Below, one piece after another: positions 36,652 to 45,257 of a stretch of 64,000 nucleotides of DNA. The notes below the pieces were generated by a model that made no database searches, was not told the origin of the DNA, and worked only from the letters and a program-made list of their open reading frames with translations. A program made the position numbers and the translations under genes. Within the stretch, counting starts at the first letter, position 1. The number at the start of each line of letters is the position of its first letter. Source of the stretch: Novosphingobium acidiphilum DSM 19966 (GTDB lineage: Bacteria > Pseudomonadota > Alphaproteobacteria > Sphingomonadales > Sphingomonadaceae); contig NZ_AUBA01000014.1 in the NCBI RefSeq assembly GCF_000429005.1, positions 1 to 64,000 on the forward strand. The letters are read 5' to 3'.

Positions 36652-37356
36652 ATGGACCGGTGGCTGATCCATCACGAGGTGCCCTCGCCCAACTGGAACG
36701 AGCGCCAGCTGCCGGTTTCGATGGTCGTGCTGCATTACACCGGGATGGAAAGCGCCGGCGCCGCGCTCGAGCGGCTGTGCGATCCGGCGGCAGAAGTGTC
36801 GGCGCATTACCTGATCGACGAGGATGGCACCGTGACCCGGCTGGTCGACGAGGACAAGCGGGCGTGGCACGCCGGCCGGTCATACTGGCGCGGGATTACC
36901 GATATCAATTCGGCCAGTGTGGGCATCGAACTGGTCAATCCGGGGCATGAATTCGGCTATCGCCCGTTTGCCGACGCGCAGATGGAGGCGCTGCTGCCGC
37001 TGCTGTCCGATATCAAGCAGCGCCACGCGATTGCCGCGGCCAATGTGGTGGGCCATTCCGATATCGCGCCCGCGCGCAAGACCGATCCCGGCGAACTGTT
37101 CGATTGGGACCTGCTCGCGCGGTACCAGTTGGCGCAACCCCGGCCAAAGCCGCGGATGCGGCTTATCTATGACAACGACGGTGCATTCTTCCTCGCGCTC
37201 GAACGGCTGGGCTACGACATTTCGGACCGCGCGGCCGCGATCCGCGCGTTTGAACGCCGCTGGCGGCCGCACCGGATCACTGGTGAAATCGACAGCCAGA
37301 TCGGCGCACTGCTGTTCGAATTGCTGATTTCGCGCGATCTGGGGACGGATTGTTAA
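36652..37356 (+). CDS. N-acetylmuramoyl-L-alanine amidase (AmiD-like)
   Basis: 234 residues, an Amidase_2 (zinc) domain cleaving the muramic acid to L-alanine bond. Zinc-ligand segments are VVLHYTGM (His), the central VGIELVNPGHE and VVGHSDIAPARKTDPG. The C-terminal ~70 residues (FFLALERLGYDISDRAAAIRAFERRW) look like a peptidoglycan-binding domain. No obvious signal peptide is present, which suggests cytosolic muropeptide recycling or non-classical export. Co-transcription with chpT is likely (5-base gap). Confidence 0.93.
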   Translation: MDRWLIHHEVPSPNWNERQLPVSMVVLHYTGMESAGAALERLCDPAAEVSAHYLIDEDGTVTRLVDEDKRAWHAGRSYWRGITDINSASVGIELVNPGHEFGYRPFADAQMEALLPLLSDIKQRHAIAAANVVGHSDIAPARKTDPGELFDWDLLARYQLAQPRPKPRMRLIYDNDGAFFLALERLGYDISDRAAAIRAFERRWRPHRITGEIDSQIGALLFELLISRDLGTDC

Positions 37357-37386
37357 TTCCATCCTCTGCTGCTAGGCGCGTTCCTG

Positions 37387-37820
37387 CCAGGGGGCCGGGC
37401 AGCCGCGTCATCGTTGTATCGATGCCGAGGAAAGTCCGGGCTCCATGAAACAAGGGTGGCGGGTAACGCCCGCCGGCTAGCGGAATTCGTTCCGGGGGTC
37501 AGGGACAGTGCCACAGAGAACAGACCGCCACACCGGAGCAATCCGGCGGCAAGGGTGAAACGGTGCGGTAAAAGCGCACCGCGCGCGCCGGTAACGGCCG
37601 CGGCACGGCAAACCCCACCTGGAGCAAGACCGAATAGGGGCTTCGCGCCGGATATCCGGCAGGCGCGTTTCACGCCATGGGTCCACAAGACCCAGCGCAG
37701 CCCGGGTTGGTTGCTTGAGCCACGCAGTAATGCCTGGCCTAGAGGAATGGCTGCCCGTGCCGATACGGTCCGATATCGGATACCGTCGGCACGACAGAAC
37801 CCGGCTTACAGGCCCCCTGG
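37387..37820 (+). ncRNA. rnpB: RNase P RNA, bacterial type A
   Basis: Catalytic RNA that trims tRNA 5' leaders. The conserved core is visible: GAGGAAAGTCCGGGCTCC near 37426-37443, the ACAGAGAACAGACCGCC segment near 37512, and the 3' GACAGAACCCGGCTTA near 37794. Helix P1 pairs CCAGGGGGCC (37387-37396) with GGCCCCCTGG (37811-37820), which defines the ends. About 434 nucleotides. Confidence 0.97.
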
Positions 37821-37876
37821 CATCCTGTTGGCCAAAGCGATTCCCTTGGACCCTGGTGTTCGCTACAAGCGCGCCC

Positions 37877-38833
37877 ATGGCCCACGCACACCACCATCAC
37901 GATCACGCCCACCACGATCACGGCCATCATCACGGGCACGGTCACGTCCACGCGCCCGCCAGCTTTGGCCGCGCATTTGCCATCGGCATTGTGCTCAACA
38001 GCCTGTTTGTGGGTGTGGAGGCGGTCTATGGCGTGCTTGCCGGATCGATGGCGCTGGTGGCCGATGCCGGGCACAACCTGTCGGACGTGCTGGGGCTGCT
38101 GATCGCCTGGAGCGCCACCGTTCTGGCCGCGCGGCCGCCGTCATCGCGGTTTACCTATGGCCTGAAGTCGAGCTCGATCCTGGCCGCGCTGGCCAATGCG
38201 TCGCTGTTGCTGGTGGCGCTGGGCGCAATCACCATCGAATCGGTGCGGCGCCTGCTTGACCCGTCGCCGATTGTGACCGGCCCGGTGATGGCGGTGGCTG
38301 CAGTGGGCATCGTCATCAACACCGCCACCGCGCTGATGTTCATGCGCGGGCGGCACGACGACATCAACTTGCGCGGGGCATTCCTGCACATGGCGGGCGA
38401 TGCCGCGGTGTCTGCCGGGGTCGTGGTGGCCGCGCTGGTGATCGGCCTGACCCGCGCCTGGTGGATCGATCCGGTGGTCAGCCTGGCGATCGTCGGGCTG
38501 ATCGGGTGGAGCACCTGGGGGCTGGCGCGCGATTCGCTGCACATGAGCCTGCTGGCGGTGCCGCCCGGCATCAGCGAGGAAAAAGTGCGCGGGTTCCTCG
38601 GCACGCAGCCCGGGGTGACCGCTGTTCACGATCTGCACATCTGGCCGATGAGCACCACAGAAACCGCGCTGACCGCGCATCTGGTGATGCCGGCCGGCCA
38701 TCCCGGCGATGCGTTCCTGCACGGTCTGGCGCACGCGCTTGCGCACGATTTCAGCATTTGCCATGCCACCGTGCAGATCGAGGTTGACGATCACGCGCAT
38801 GACTGCGCGCTTGTCAGCGAAGCGGTGGTGTAA
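37877..38833 (+). CDS. Cation diffusion facilitator metal exporter
   Basis: 318 residues. A His-rich N-terminus (MAHAHHHHDHAHHDHGHHHG) precedes six transmembrane helices and a cytosolic C-terminal domain. The transport-site motifs are DAGHNLSD (helix II) and HMAGDAAVS (helix V), an H-x3-D arrangement typical of zinc carriers of the CzcD/ZitB group. Zn2+/H+ antiport is therefore likely; cobalt or cadmium cannot be excluded. It begins 57 bases after rnpB. Confidence 0.93.
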   Translation: MAHAHHHHDHAHHDHGHHHGHGHVHAPASFGRAFAIGIVLNSLFVGVEAVYGVLAGSMALVADAGHNLSDVLGLLIAWSATVLAARPPSSRFTYGLKSSSILAALANASLLLVALGAITIESVRRLLDPSPIVTGPVMAVAAVGIVINTATALMFMRGRHDDINLRGAFLHMAGDAAVSAGVVVAALVIGLTRAWWIDPVVSLAIVGLIGWSTWGLARDSLHMSLLAVPPGISEEKVRGFLGTQPGVTAVHDLHIWPMSTTETALTAHLVMPAGHPGDAFLHGLAHALAHDFSICHATVQIEVDDHAHDCALVSEAVV

Positions 38834-38876
38834 CGGCCGTTGATCCCCCCCGGCATCGGGGAGGATCACTACCGGT

Positions 38877-40130
38877 TCAGGCGGCTTCCTTGCCCTTGTG
38901 GACCTGGACCGGTTCCTTGCGGCCTTCGACCACATCGCGGTCGACCACCACCTCGACCACGCCGTCCAGCGTTGGCAGGTCGAACATCGTATCGAGCAGC
39001 AGGCTTTCGACAATCGAACGCAGGCCGCGGGCACCGGTCTTGCGCTCGATCGCGCGTTTGGCGATCGCTTCGAGCGCTTCTTCGGTAAAGGTCAGCGCCA
39101 CGTCTTCCAGCTCGAACAGCTTCTGATACTGCTTGACCAGCGCATTCTTGGGTTCGCGCAGGATCAGCACCAGCGCCTCGATATCGAGGTCGTTGAGCGT
39201 GGCGATGACCGGCAGGCGGCCGACGAATTCGGGGATCAGGCCAAATTTGAGCAGATCTTCCGGTTCTGCCTTTTGCAGCAGTTCGCCCACCTTGCGCTTG
39301 TCGGGATCGGCGACATGCGCGCCAAACCCGATCGAACGCTTCTGCAGGCGGTCGGAAATGATCCGTTCCAGCCCTGCAAACGCCCCGCCGCAGATGAACA
39401 GGATGTTGGTCGTGTCAACCTGCAGGAATTCCTGTTGCGGATGCTTGCGCCCGCCCTGCGGCGGCACGCTGGCGGTGGTGCCTTCCATCAGCTTGAGCAG
39501 CGCCTGCTGCACGCCTTCGCCCGATACGTCGCGCGTGATCGACGGGTTTTCGGCCTTGCGGCTGATCTTGTCGATCTCGTCGATATAGACGATGCCGTGC
39601 TGCGCCTTTTCGACATTGTAGTCGCTGGCCTGCAACAGCTTGAGAATGATGTTTTCGACATCTTCGCCGACATAGCCGGCCTCGGTCAGCGTGGTCGCAT
39701 CGGCCATCGTGAACGGCACGTCGAATGTCTTGGCCAGAGTCTGGGCCAGCAGCGTCTTGCCCGACCCGGTGGGCCCGACCAGCAGGATGTTCGACTTCGA
39801 CAGTTCGACTTCGCCGCCCTTGCCGCTGTGCTTCAGCCGCTTGTAATGGTTGTGCACCGCCACCGACAGCACGCGCTTGGCGCGGTCCTGGCCGATCACA
39901 TAATCGTTCAGGGTTTCGAAAATGTCGCGCGGCGTGGGCACGCCGCCATCCTTCTTGCCGGCGATGCCGGCCTTGGTTTCTTCACGGATGATGTCGTTGC
40001 ACAGTTCCACGCATTCATCACAGATGAACACGGTGGGGCCGGCTATCAGCTTGCGCACTTCGTGCTGCGATTTCCCGCAGAAGCTGCAATAGAGCGTGCT
40101 CTTGGTATCCGATCCGGAAAGTTTCGTCAT
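38877..40130 (-). CDS. clpX: ATP-dependent Clp protease ATPase subunit ClpX
   Basis: 417 residues. An N-terminal zinc finger with four Cys (YCSFCGK and ICDECVELC) is followed by the AAA+ domain: Walker A GPTGSGKTLL, Walker B GIVYIDEIDKI, the pore loop in the GYVGED segment, and the IGF loop (KRSIGFGAHV) that docks ClpP. It unfolds tagged substrates, including CtrA in Caulobacter. It lies 148 bases downstream of clpP on the same strand. Confidence 0.98.
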   Translation of the reverse strand: MTKLSGSDTKSTLYCSFCGKSQHEVRKLIAGPTVFICDECVELCNDIIREETKAGIAGKKDGGVPTPRDIFETLNDYVIGQDRAKRVLSVAVHNHYKRLKHSGKGGEVELSKSNILLVGPTGSGKTLLAQTLAKTFDVPFTMADATTLTEAGYVGEDVENIILKLLQASDYNVEKAQHGIVYIDEIDKISRKAENPSITRDVSGEGVQQALLKLMEGTTASVPPQGGRKHPQQEFLQVDTTNILFICGGAFAGLERIISDRLQKRSIGFGAHVADPDKRKVGELLQKAEPEDLLKFGLIPEFVGRLPVIATLNDLDIEALVLILREPKNALVKQYQKLFELEDVALTFTEEALEAIAKRAIERKTGARGLRSIVESLLLDTMFDLPTLDGVVEVVVDRDVVEGRKEPVQVHKGKEAA

Positions 40131-40230
40131 TCTTCGATCCCAGGCGCCTCTCCACGAGAGGCGGGTCCGTTTATCCTACTACCCCAAGGGCATTAATCAA
40201 CCGGACACAAAACAGATTGCAAAGTCCCTG

Positions 40231-40269
40231 GCAAACGTGGCCCCGGCGTAACGCCAAGGCCCCGTTTGC
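40231..40269. other. Stable hairpin between clpP and clpX
   Basis: GCAAACG/CGTTTGC outer stem, GGCC/GGCC middle stem and GGCG/CGCC inner stem closing on TAA, interrupted by small mismatches. No T run follows on either strand, so it is not a classic terminator. It may set the ratio of clpP to clpX mRNA by processing or partial termination. Confidence 0.55.
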
Positions 40270-40278
40270 AAGGGAAAA

Positions 40279-40986
40279 TTACGCGTCAGGCGCAGCGCCT
40301 GTACCTTCGACAACGCCGGTCTGATCCGTTGCGGGACGCGACTCGATCACTTTGTCGACCAGCCCGAAGGCCTGCGCCTCGTCGGCTTCAAGGAACGTGT
40401 CGCGATCCAGCGCGCGCTCGATTTCCTCAAGCTCGCGGCCGGTGTATTTGACATAAAGGTCGTTCATCCGCTTGCGAATGCGCAGAATTTCGCGCGCCTG
40501 GATCTCGATGTCCGACGCCATGCCGCGTGCTCCGCCCGAAGGCTGGTGGATCATGATCCGCGCATTGGGCAACGCCATGCGCTGGCCTGGCTCACCCGCG
40601 GCCAGCAAAAAGCTGCCCATCGAACAGGCCTGGCCGATGCAGATCGTCGAAACCTTGGGCCGGATATACTTCATCGTGTCGTGGATCGCCATGCCTGCGG
40701 TCACCACGCCACCGGGCGAGTTGATGTACATGGCAATGTCCTTCGACGGATTTTCCGATTCGAGAAACAGCAGCTGGGCAATGATCACCGAGGCCATATG
40801 GTCCTCGACTTCACCGGTGACGAAGATGATGCGTTCGCGCAGCAGCCGCGAATAGATGTCGAAGCTGCGTTCGCCCCGGCTCGATTGCTCGACCACGACG
40901 GGAATCAGGGCCCCGGTCACGGGATCGTGTGTGAACTTTCCAAGGGCGCCGGAGATTGCGCCGGACGCGCCAAACATGTCGAGCAT
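40279..40986 (-). CDS. clpP: ATP-dependent Clp protease proteolytic subunit
   Basis: 235 residues forming the tetradecameric serine protease chamber. Triad: Ser in QACSMGSFLL, His in IMIHQPSGG and Asp in ALDRDTFLEADEA. The protein has about a 30-residue N-terminal stretch before the mature fold (VVVEQSSRGERSFDIYSRLL). It is upstream of clpX. Confidence 0.97.
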   Translation of the reverse strand: MLDMFGASGAISGALGKFTHDPVTGALIPVVVEQSSRGERSFDIYSRLLRERIIFVTGEVEDHMASVIIAQLLFLESENPSKDIAMYINSPGGVVTAGMAIHDTMKYIRPKVSTICIGQACSMGSFLLAAGEPGQRMALPNARIMIHQPSGGARGMASDIEIQAREILRIRKRMNDLYVKYTGRELEEIERALDRDTFLEADEAQAFGLVDKVIESRPATDQTGVVEGTGAAPDA

Positions 40987-41154
40987 GGATATCCTCGTTC
41001 TTTGATTACCTGGCCTATGTCGCGTGCCACGGCGCGATGTTCAAGGGCATTAACCCGATGCTGCGCACAATTGCGGGGGGTATGCCCCCTTCGCCGCTTG
41101 CGATCGGGCGACTTCGTCCGCAAAATCGGACAAAATCACGGGGAACCATGCACG

Positions 41155-42630
41155 ATGAACCGCCAGACCACCACCATGTTGATGGCCGCCGCCGCTTTGG
41201 CCGGAACCCCCGCGCGCGCCGACGAATCGGTTGATACCTATCTGGCGCGGATTGCCGCGCTGAACCATGCCGGGCCCCGGCTCAACGCGGTGATCGCGGT
41301 CAACCCCCAGGCGCGCGCCGCCGCCGAGGCGGCAAGCGCACTGACCGGACCGCTGGCGGGCAAGCCGATCCTGATCAAGGACAATATCGAAACCGCCGAG
41401 CCGATCCCGACGACCGCCGGCAGTCTGGCGCTTGCCGACAATGTTACCGGCCGCGATGCGCCGCTGGTCGCGCGGTTGCGCAGCGCGGGCGTGGTGATCC
41501 TGGGCAAGACCAACCTGTCGGAATGGGCCAATATCCGGTCAAGCCATTCGTCGAGCGGGTGGAGCGCCACCGGCGGTCAGACGCGCAATCCCCATGCCAC
41601 CGACCGATCCCCGTGCGGATCGTCGTCGGGCAGCGGCGCCGCGGTGGCGGCGGGCCTGGCCTGGGCAGCGATCGGCACCGAAACCGATGGCTCGGTCACC
41701 TGCCCCGCGTCGATGAACGGCATTGTCGGGTTCAAGCCGACCGTTGGCCTGGTCAGCCGTACCCATGTCGTGCCGATCAGCCACAGCCAGGACACCGCCG
41801 GGCCGATGGCGCACAGCGTGCACGATGCTGCGCTGCTGCTGACCGCGATGGCAGGCAGCGATCCGGCCGATCCCGCCACGGCCATGGCCGATCATTACAA
41901 GACCGACTATGTCGCAGCCCTGTCGGGCGCCAGCCTGAAAGGCGTGCGGGTCGGCGTGCTGCGCAAGGCGGTGGGCGACAATCCCAAAGTGCGCGCCTTG
42001 TTCGACCATGCGCTGGCCGATCTGCGCGCCGCGGGTGCCGAGCCGGTGGAGATCGAATTCGACGCCGACCAGACGATGGGCCGCGATGAACTGACCGTCC
42101 TGCTGTACGAATTGCGCGTTGATCTGGGTGGGTATCTGGCGGGGCTGCCGGGCAAGGTTCCGGTACGCAGCCTGGCCGACGTGATCGCGTTCAACCGCGC
42201 CCATGCCGACAGCGAACTGCGCTGGTTTGGCCAGGATCTGTTTGAAACCGCCGAGACGCTGACCGATCACGCCGCCTACACCAGGGCGCGCGCCAATTCG
42301 CTGCGGCTGGCGGGCAGGGACGGGATCGACCGGCTGCTGGCCGAACATCGCGTCGCCTTTTTGATCGCGCCGACCGCGGCGCCCGCCTGGCCGATCGATC
42401 TGGTGACGGGTGATCACGGGATCGAGGTCGGTGCAGGCAACCTGCCCGCCATCGCAGGATACCCCCACCTGACCGTGCCGATGGGGGCGGTCGATGGCCT
42501 GCCGGTCGGGCTGTCGATCATCGGCACCGCCTGGGACGATGCGCATGTGCTGGCGGCAGGCGCAGCATACGAACAGGCCCGCACCGCACCCCTGCCTGCG
42601 CCAACGCTGGAACCCTGGCGCGCGCGCTAG
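41155..42630 (+). CDS. Exported amidase-signature enzyme
   Basis: 491 residues, with a signal peptide (MNRQTTTMLMAAAALAGTPA, cleavage near ARA-DES). Amidase-signature Ser-cisSer-Lys triad: Lys in ILIKDNIET, cis-Ser in GSSSGSGAAVAAG and nucleophile in ETDGSVTCPAS. The family includes amidases acting on aliphatic, aryl and peptide amides; no GatB/GatC partner is present and export argues against tRNA amidation. It is divergent from clpP. Confidence 0.9.
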   Translation: MNRQTTTMLMAAAALAGTPARADESVDTYLARIAALNHAGPRLNAVIAVNPQARAAAEAASALTGPLAGKPILIKDNIETAEPIPTTAGSLALADNVTGRDAPLVARLRSAGVVILGKTNLSEWANIRSSHSSSGWSATGGQTRNPHATDRSPCGSSSGSGAAVAAGLAWAAIGTETDGSVTCPASMNGIVGFKPTVGLVSRTHVVPISHSQDTAGPMAHSVHDAALLLTAMAGSDPADPATAMADHYKTDYVAALSGASLKGVRVGVLRKAVGDNPKVRALFDHALADLRAAGAEPVEIEFDADQTMGRDELTVLLYELRVDLGGYLAGLPGKVPVRSLADVIAFNRAHADSELRWFGQDLFETAETLTDHAAYTRARANSLRLAGRDGIDRLLAEHRVAFLIAPTAAPAWPIDLVTGDHGIEVGAGNLPAIAGYPHLTVPMGAVDGLPVGLSIIGTAWDDAHVLAAGAAYEQARTAPLPAPTLEPWRAR

Positions 42631-43331
42631 TTGCGAACCCGTTGCCGGATCGCCTGCAGCGCAGCCAGTTGCGCCTCCAGCGCGCGCATTCGCGCTTCGG
42701 CCCGGGCCAGTTTGTCCTTCATGTCATCGGCGCGCCGGCGCGCCGATGACCAGCGCGCCAGGCGGCGCCCGCTGTCGCGCAAGGCAAACGCCAGAACATC
42801 GATAAAGCCCTGCCGCCGGGGGACCAGCGCGCGGGCGGATGGCAAGGGCACATCGGGATGGTGTGCAACCTCGGCCGGGGCTGGCCGATCCACCCGCGCC
42901 GCCGGCTCCGGCGGCAGGGATAGTGCCTGATGGCACTCAGGCGCGTCCCGGACGGGAATGGTTTCGGCATTGTCCGGGTACGATGGGGGTATGATCTGGT
43001 CTGCGCAACGCGCTGCATCGTGCTGGTGGGCGCGGGCCTGCGCTGCGGCGCGGCGCGCGGCTTTGCGTGCGGCCTTTTGGCTTTGCTGCGCGTGCGGCGG
43101 TCGGGCAGACCCGGCCGCCGGCTCGATCGGCGCGGGAACCGCGGGCAAGGGCCAGGGGGATGCGATAATCATGGCCCCGCGGTGCGGTGGCACAACCAGA
43201 TCGGCGGGAAAATTGCGCGGTGGTGCCGCATCGCGCAGCAGGAACGCGACATCGTCGCGCGTGGTGGGCGGGGGCGCCTGTTTGCGGCCGCGGCGCGGGC
43301 TTTGGGCCAGGCGATTTCGCACGGTATGCAT
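42627..43331 (-). CDS. Hypothetical Pro/Ala-rich protein with C-terminal coiled coil
   Basis: 234 residues from an ATG at 43331 preceded by GAAGGGGAC at good spacing; the frame is open further upstream but crosses the tig terminator. The N-terminus is basic (MHTVRNRLAQSPRRGRK), the middle is Pro/Ala-rich and low-complexity, and the C-terminus has RQGFIDVLAFALRDSG followed by a charged helix likely to form a coiled coil (KLARAEARMRALEAQLAALQ). Its stop overlaps the convergent amidase stop. I do not recognise the family. Confidence 0.6.
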   Translation of the reverse strand: MHTVRNRLAQSPRRGRKQAPPPTTRDDVAFLLRDAAPPRNFPADLVVPPHRGAMIIASPWPLPAVPAPIEPAAGSARPPHAQQSQKAARKAARRAAAQARAHQHDAARCADQIIPPSYPDNAETIPVRDAPECHQALSLPPEPAARVDRPAPAEVAHHPDVPLPSARALVPRRQGFIDVLAFALRDSGRRLARWSSARRRADDMKDKLARAEARMRALEAQLAALQAIRQRVRN

Positions 43332-43416
43332 CGCAAGAGTCCCCTTCAGGTCTCGTTGACGATGCCACTGTCTCATAGCCCGATTCGCAGCGTCCATCCG
43401 GATCAACGCTACGTAC

Positions 43417-43455
43417 GAAAACGGGGGCGACCCTTGCGGATCACCCCCGTTTTTC
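43417..43455. terminator. Bidirectional terminator downstream of tig
   Basis: AAAACGGGGG (43418-43427) and CCCCCGTTTT (43444-43453) form a strong stem flanked by A and T runs, so it works on both strands. It ends tig transcription on minus, 25 bases past its stop. Confidence 0.92.
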
Positions 43456-43479
43456 AGTCCGGTCTGCAAAACGCCTGCC

Positions 43480-45027
43480 TTATTCGGCGGCGGCATCCTT
43501 GGCCGCGGGCTTCTTCTTGGGCGCAGCCTTTTTCTTGGGTGCGGGCGCCGCTTCGGCAGCCGGAGCGGCATCTTCGACCGCTTCGGCTGTCGGCGCATCG
43601 GCGGCAGGTGCTGCAGCCGCCGCCTTCTTCTTGGGCGCAGCCTTCTTCTTCGGCTCAGCCTTGGCCGGCGCTTCGGCAGCGGCCGGCGCATTGCCGTTTT
43701 CGTCGGCTTCGATCGCCGCCTGCAGTTCGTCGCGCGTCACTTCGCGTTCTGAAACTTCGGCCTTGTCGAACAGGAAATCGACAACCTTGTCCTCGTACAG
43801 CGGCGCGCGCAGCTGTGCTGCGGCCATCGGTTCGGAGCGGATATATTCGAGGAAACGCTGGCGATCCTGTTCGCGGTACTGCTGCGCCGCCTGGCGGATC
43901 AGCATGTCCATTTCCTGATTGGTGATCGCCACGCCATTGGCCTGGCCGATTTCCGACAGCAACAGGCCCAGGCGCACGCGCCGTTCGGCGATGCGACGGT
44001 AATCGTCCTTTTCGGCCTCGATTTCCTTCAGCGCGTCTTCCGGGTTTTCTTCGTTCCCGGCTTCCTGCGTCAGCTGCTGCCAGATCTGGTCGAATTCGGC
44101 TTCGACCATCGACGGCGGCACTGCGAAATCATGGCCGGCTGCCAGGATGTCCAGCAGTTGACGCTTCATCTGCGTGCGGGTCAGCCCGGCCAGTTCCTGT
44201 TCGAGCTGGCCGCGCAGCAGGCCGCGCAGCTGTTCGATGCTTTCCAGACCAAGCTGCTTGGCAAATTCGTCAGTCGCTTCGAATTCGCCGGGCACTTTCA
44301 CCGCCTTGACGGTGATGTCGAACGTGGCGACCTGGCCCTTGAGGTGGTCGGCGGGATAGTCTTCGGGGAACGTGACGTTGATCGTCTTTTCCTCGCCTGC
44401 CTTTACGCCCACCAGCTGTTCTTCAAAGCCGGGGATGAAACGGCCCGCGCCGAGTTCCAGCGGGGCATCTTCGGCGGTACCGCCGTCGAATGCCACGCCG
44501 TCAAGCTTGCCCACGAAATCGATCACGATCTGATCGCCGTCGCGCGCCTTGGCGCCCTTCTTGGCGTCGGTGAAGCTTTTCTGGCCTTGCGCAATGCGGG
44601 CCACGGCCTCTTCGACTTCGGCATCGCTGACCGGCACAACCAGCTTTTCCAGCGTCAGCCCGTCGGTCGACGGCGCTGCGATCACCGGCAGCACTTCGAG
44701 CGAAACGTCAAGCTGCGCGTCCTTGCCTTCGTCATAACCATCGGCCAGCGAAACCGCAGGCTGGGTCGCCGGGCGCAGGCCCTGGTCGGCAACCAGCTTG
44801 TCGAGCGCTTCGCGAATCGACGTCTGCAACGCTTCCTGGTGGATCGCCGGACCGTGCAGCTTGCGCACCAGGTTGGCGGGGACTTTGCCGGGGCGGAAGC
44901 CGGGCATGCGCACCTGCGGTGCGATCTTCTTGATCTCGCCTTCGATTCGCGCGGCGATGTCCGAAGCCGGAATGGTCACGGAGAAGGCGCGCTTGAGGCC
45001 CTCGTTGCTGGTTTCGACGATCTGCAT
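43480..45027 (-). CDS. tig: Trigger factor with Lys/Ala-rich C-terminal tail
   Basis: A ribosome-bound chaperone and prolyl isomerase, about 515 residues from the ATG at 45027 (MQIVETSNEGLKRAFSV). The ribosome-docking loop is GFRPGKVPANLVRK, the FKBP-type domain is in GKLDGVAFDGGTAED, then the helical chaperone arms. The last ~70 residues are an Ala/Pro/Lys-rich tail with repeated PKKKAAPKKKAA blocks, like histone H1. Such tails occur in some alphaproteobacteria; their role is unknown. tRNA-Leu lies upstream. Confidence 0.96.
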   Translation of the reverse strand: MQIVETSNEGLKRAFSVTIPASDIAARIEGEIKKIAPQVRMPGFRPGKVPANLVRKLHGPAIHQEALQTSIREALDKLVADQGLRPATQPAVSLADGYDEGKDAQLDVSLEVLPVIAAPSTDGLTLEKLVVPVSDAEVEEAVARIAQGQKSFTDAKKGAKARDGDQIVIDFVGKLDGVAFDGGTAEDAPLELGAGRFIPGFEEQLVGVKAGEEKTINVTFPEDYPADHLKGQVATFDITVKAVKVPGEFEATDEFAKQLGLESIEQLRGLLRGQLEQELAGLTRTQMKRQLLDILAAGHDFAVPPSMVEAEFDQIWQQLTQEAGNEENPEDALKEIEAEKDDYRRIAERRVRLGLLLSEIGQANGVAITNQEMDMLIRQAAQQYREQDRQRFLEYIRSEPMAAAQLRAPLYEDKVVDFLFDKAEVSEREVTRDELQAAIEADENGNAPAAAEAPAKAEPKKKAAPKKKAAAAAPAADAPTAEAVEDAAPAAEAAPAPKKKAAPKKKPAAKDAAAE

Positions 45028-45112
45028 CTCGGTTAGATCCAACTCTCTTGTCGACATCGTTGATACGGGTATTCGTGTCGTGTTCGAAAAAGCGGAGCCG
45101 GGCCGACGGCTC

Positions 45113-45197
45113 TGGTGCGGGCGAAGGGACTCGAACCCCCACATCTTGCGATACTGGAACCTAAATCCAGCGCGTCTACCAGTTCCGCCACGCCCGC
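45113..45197 (-). tRNA. tRNA-Leu (anticodon UAG)
   Basis: 85 nucleotides with the acceptor stem GCGGGCG/CGCCCGC and an encoded CCA end. The anticodon arm CTGGA-TTTAGGT-TCCAG gives TAG. A long variable arm and the T arm GGGGGTTCGAGTCCC (with one mismatch) fit leucine type II tRNA. Reads CUN codons. It sits 85 bases upstream of the tig start. Confidence 0.97.
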
Positions 45198-45257
45198 GTC
45201 CGGCGAAAGGCGAGCGACGCCCCTATAGCAGCCAATCTAAAAGGGCAAGCGGTCGCT

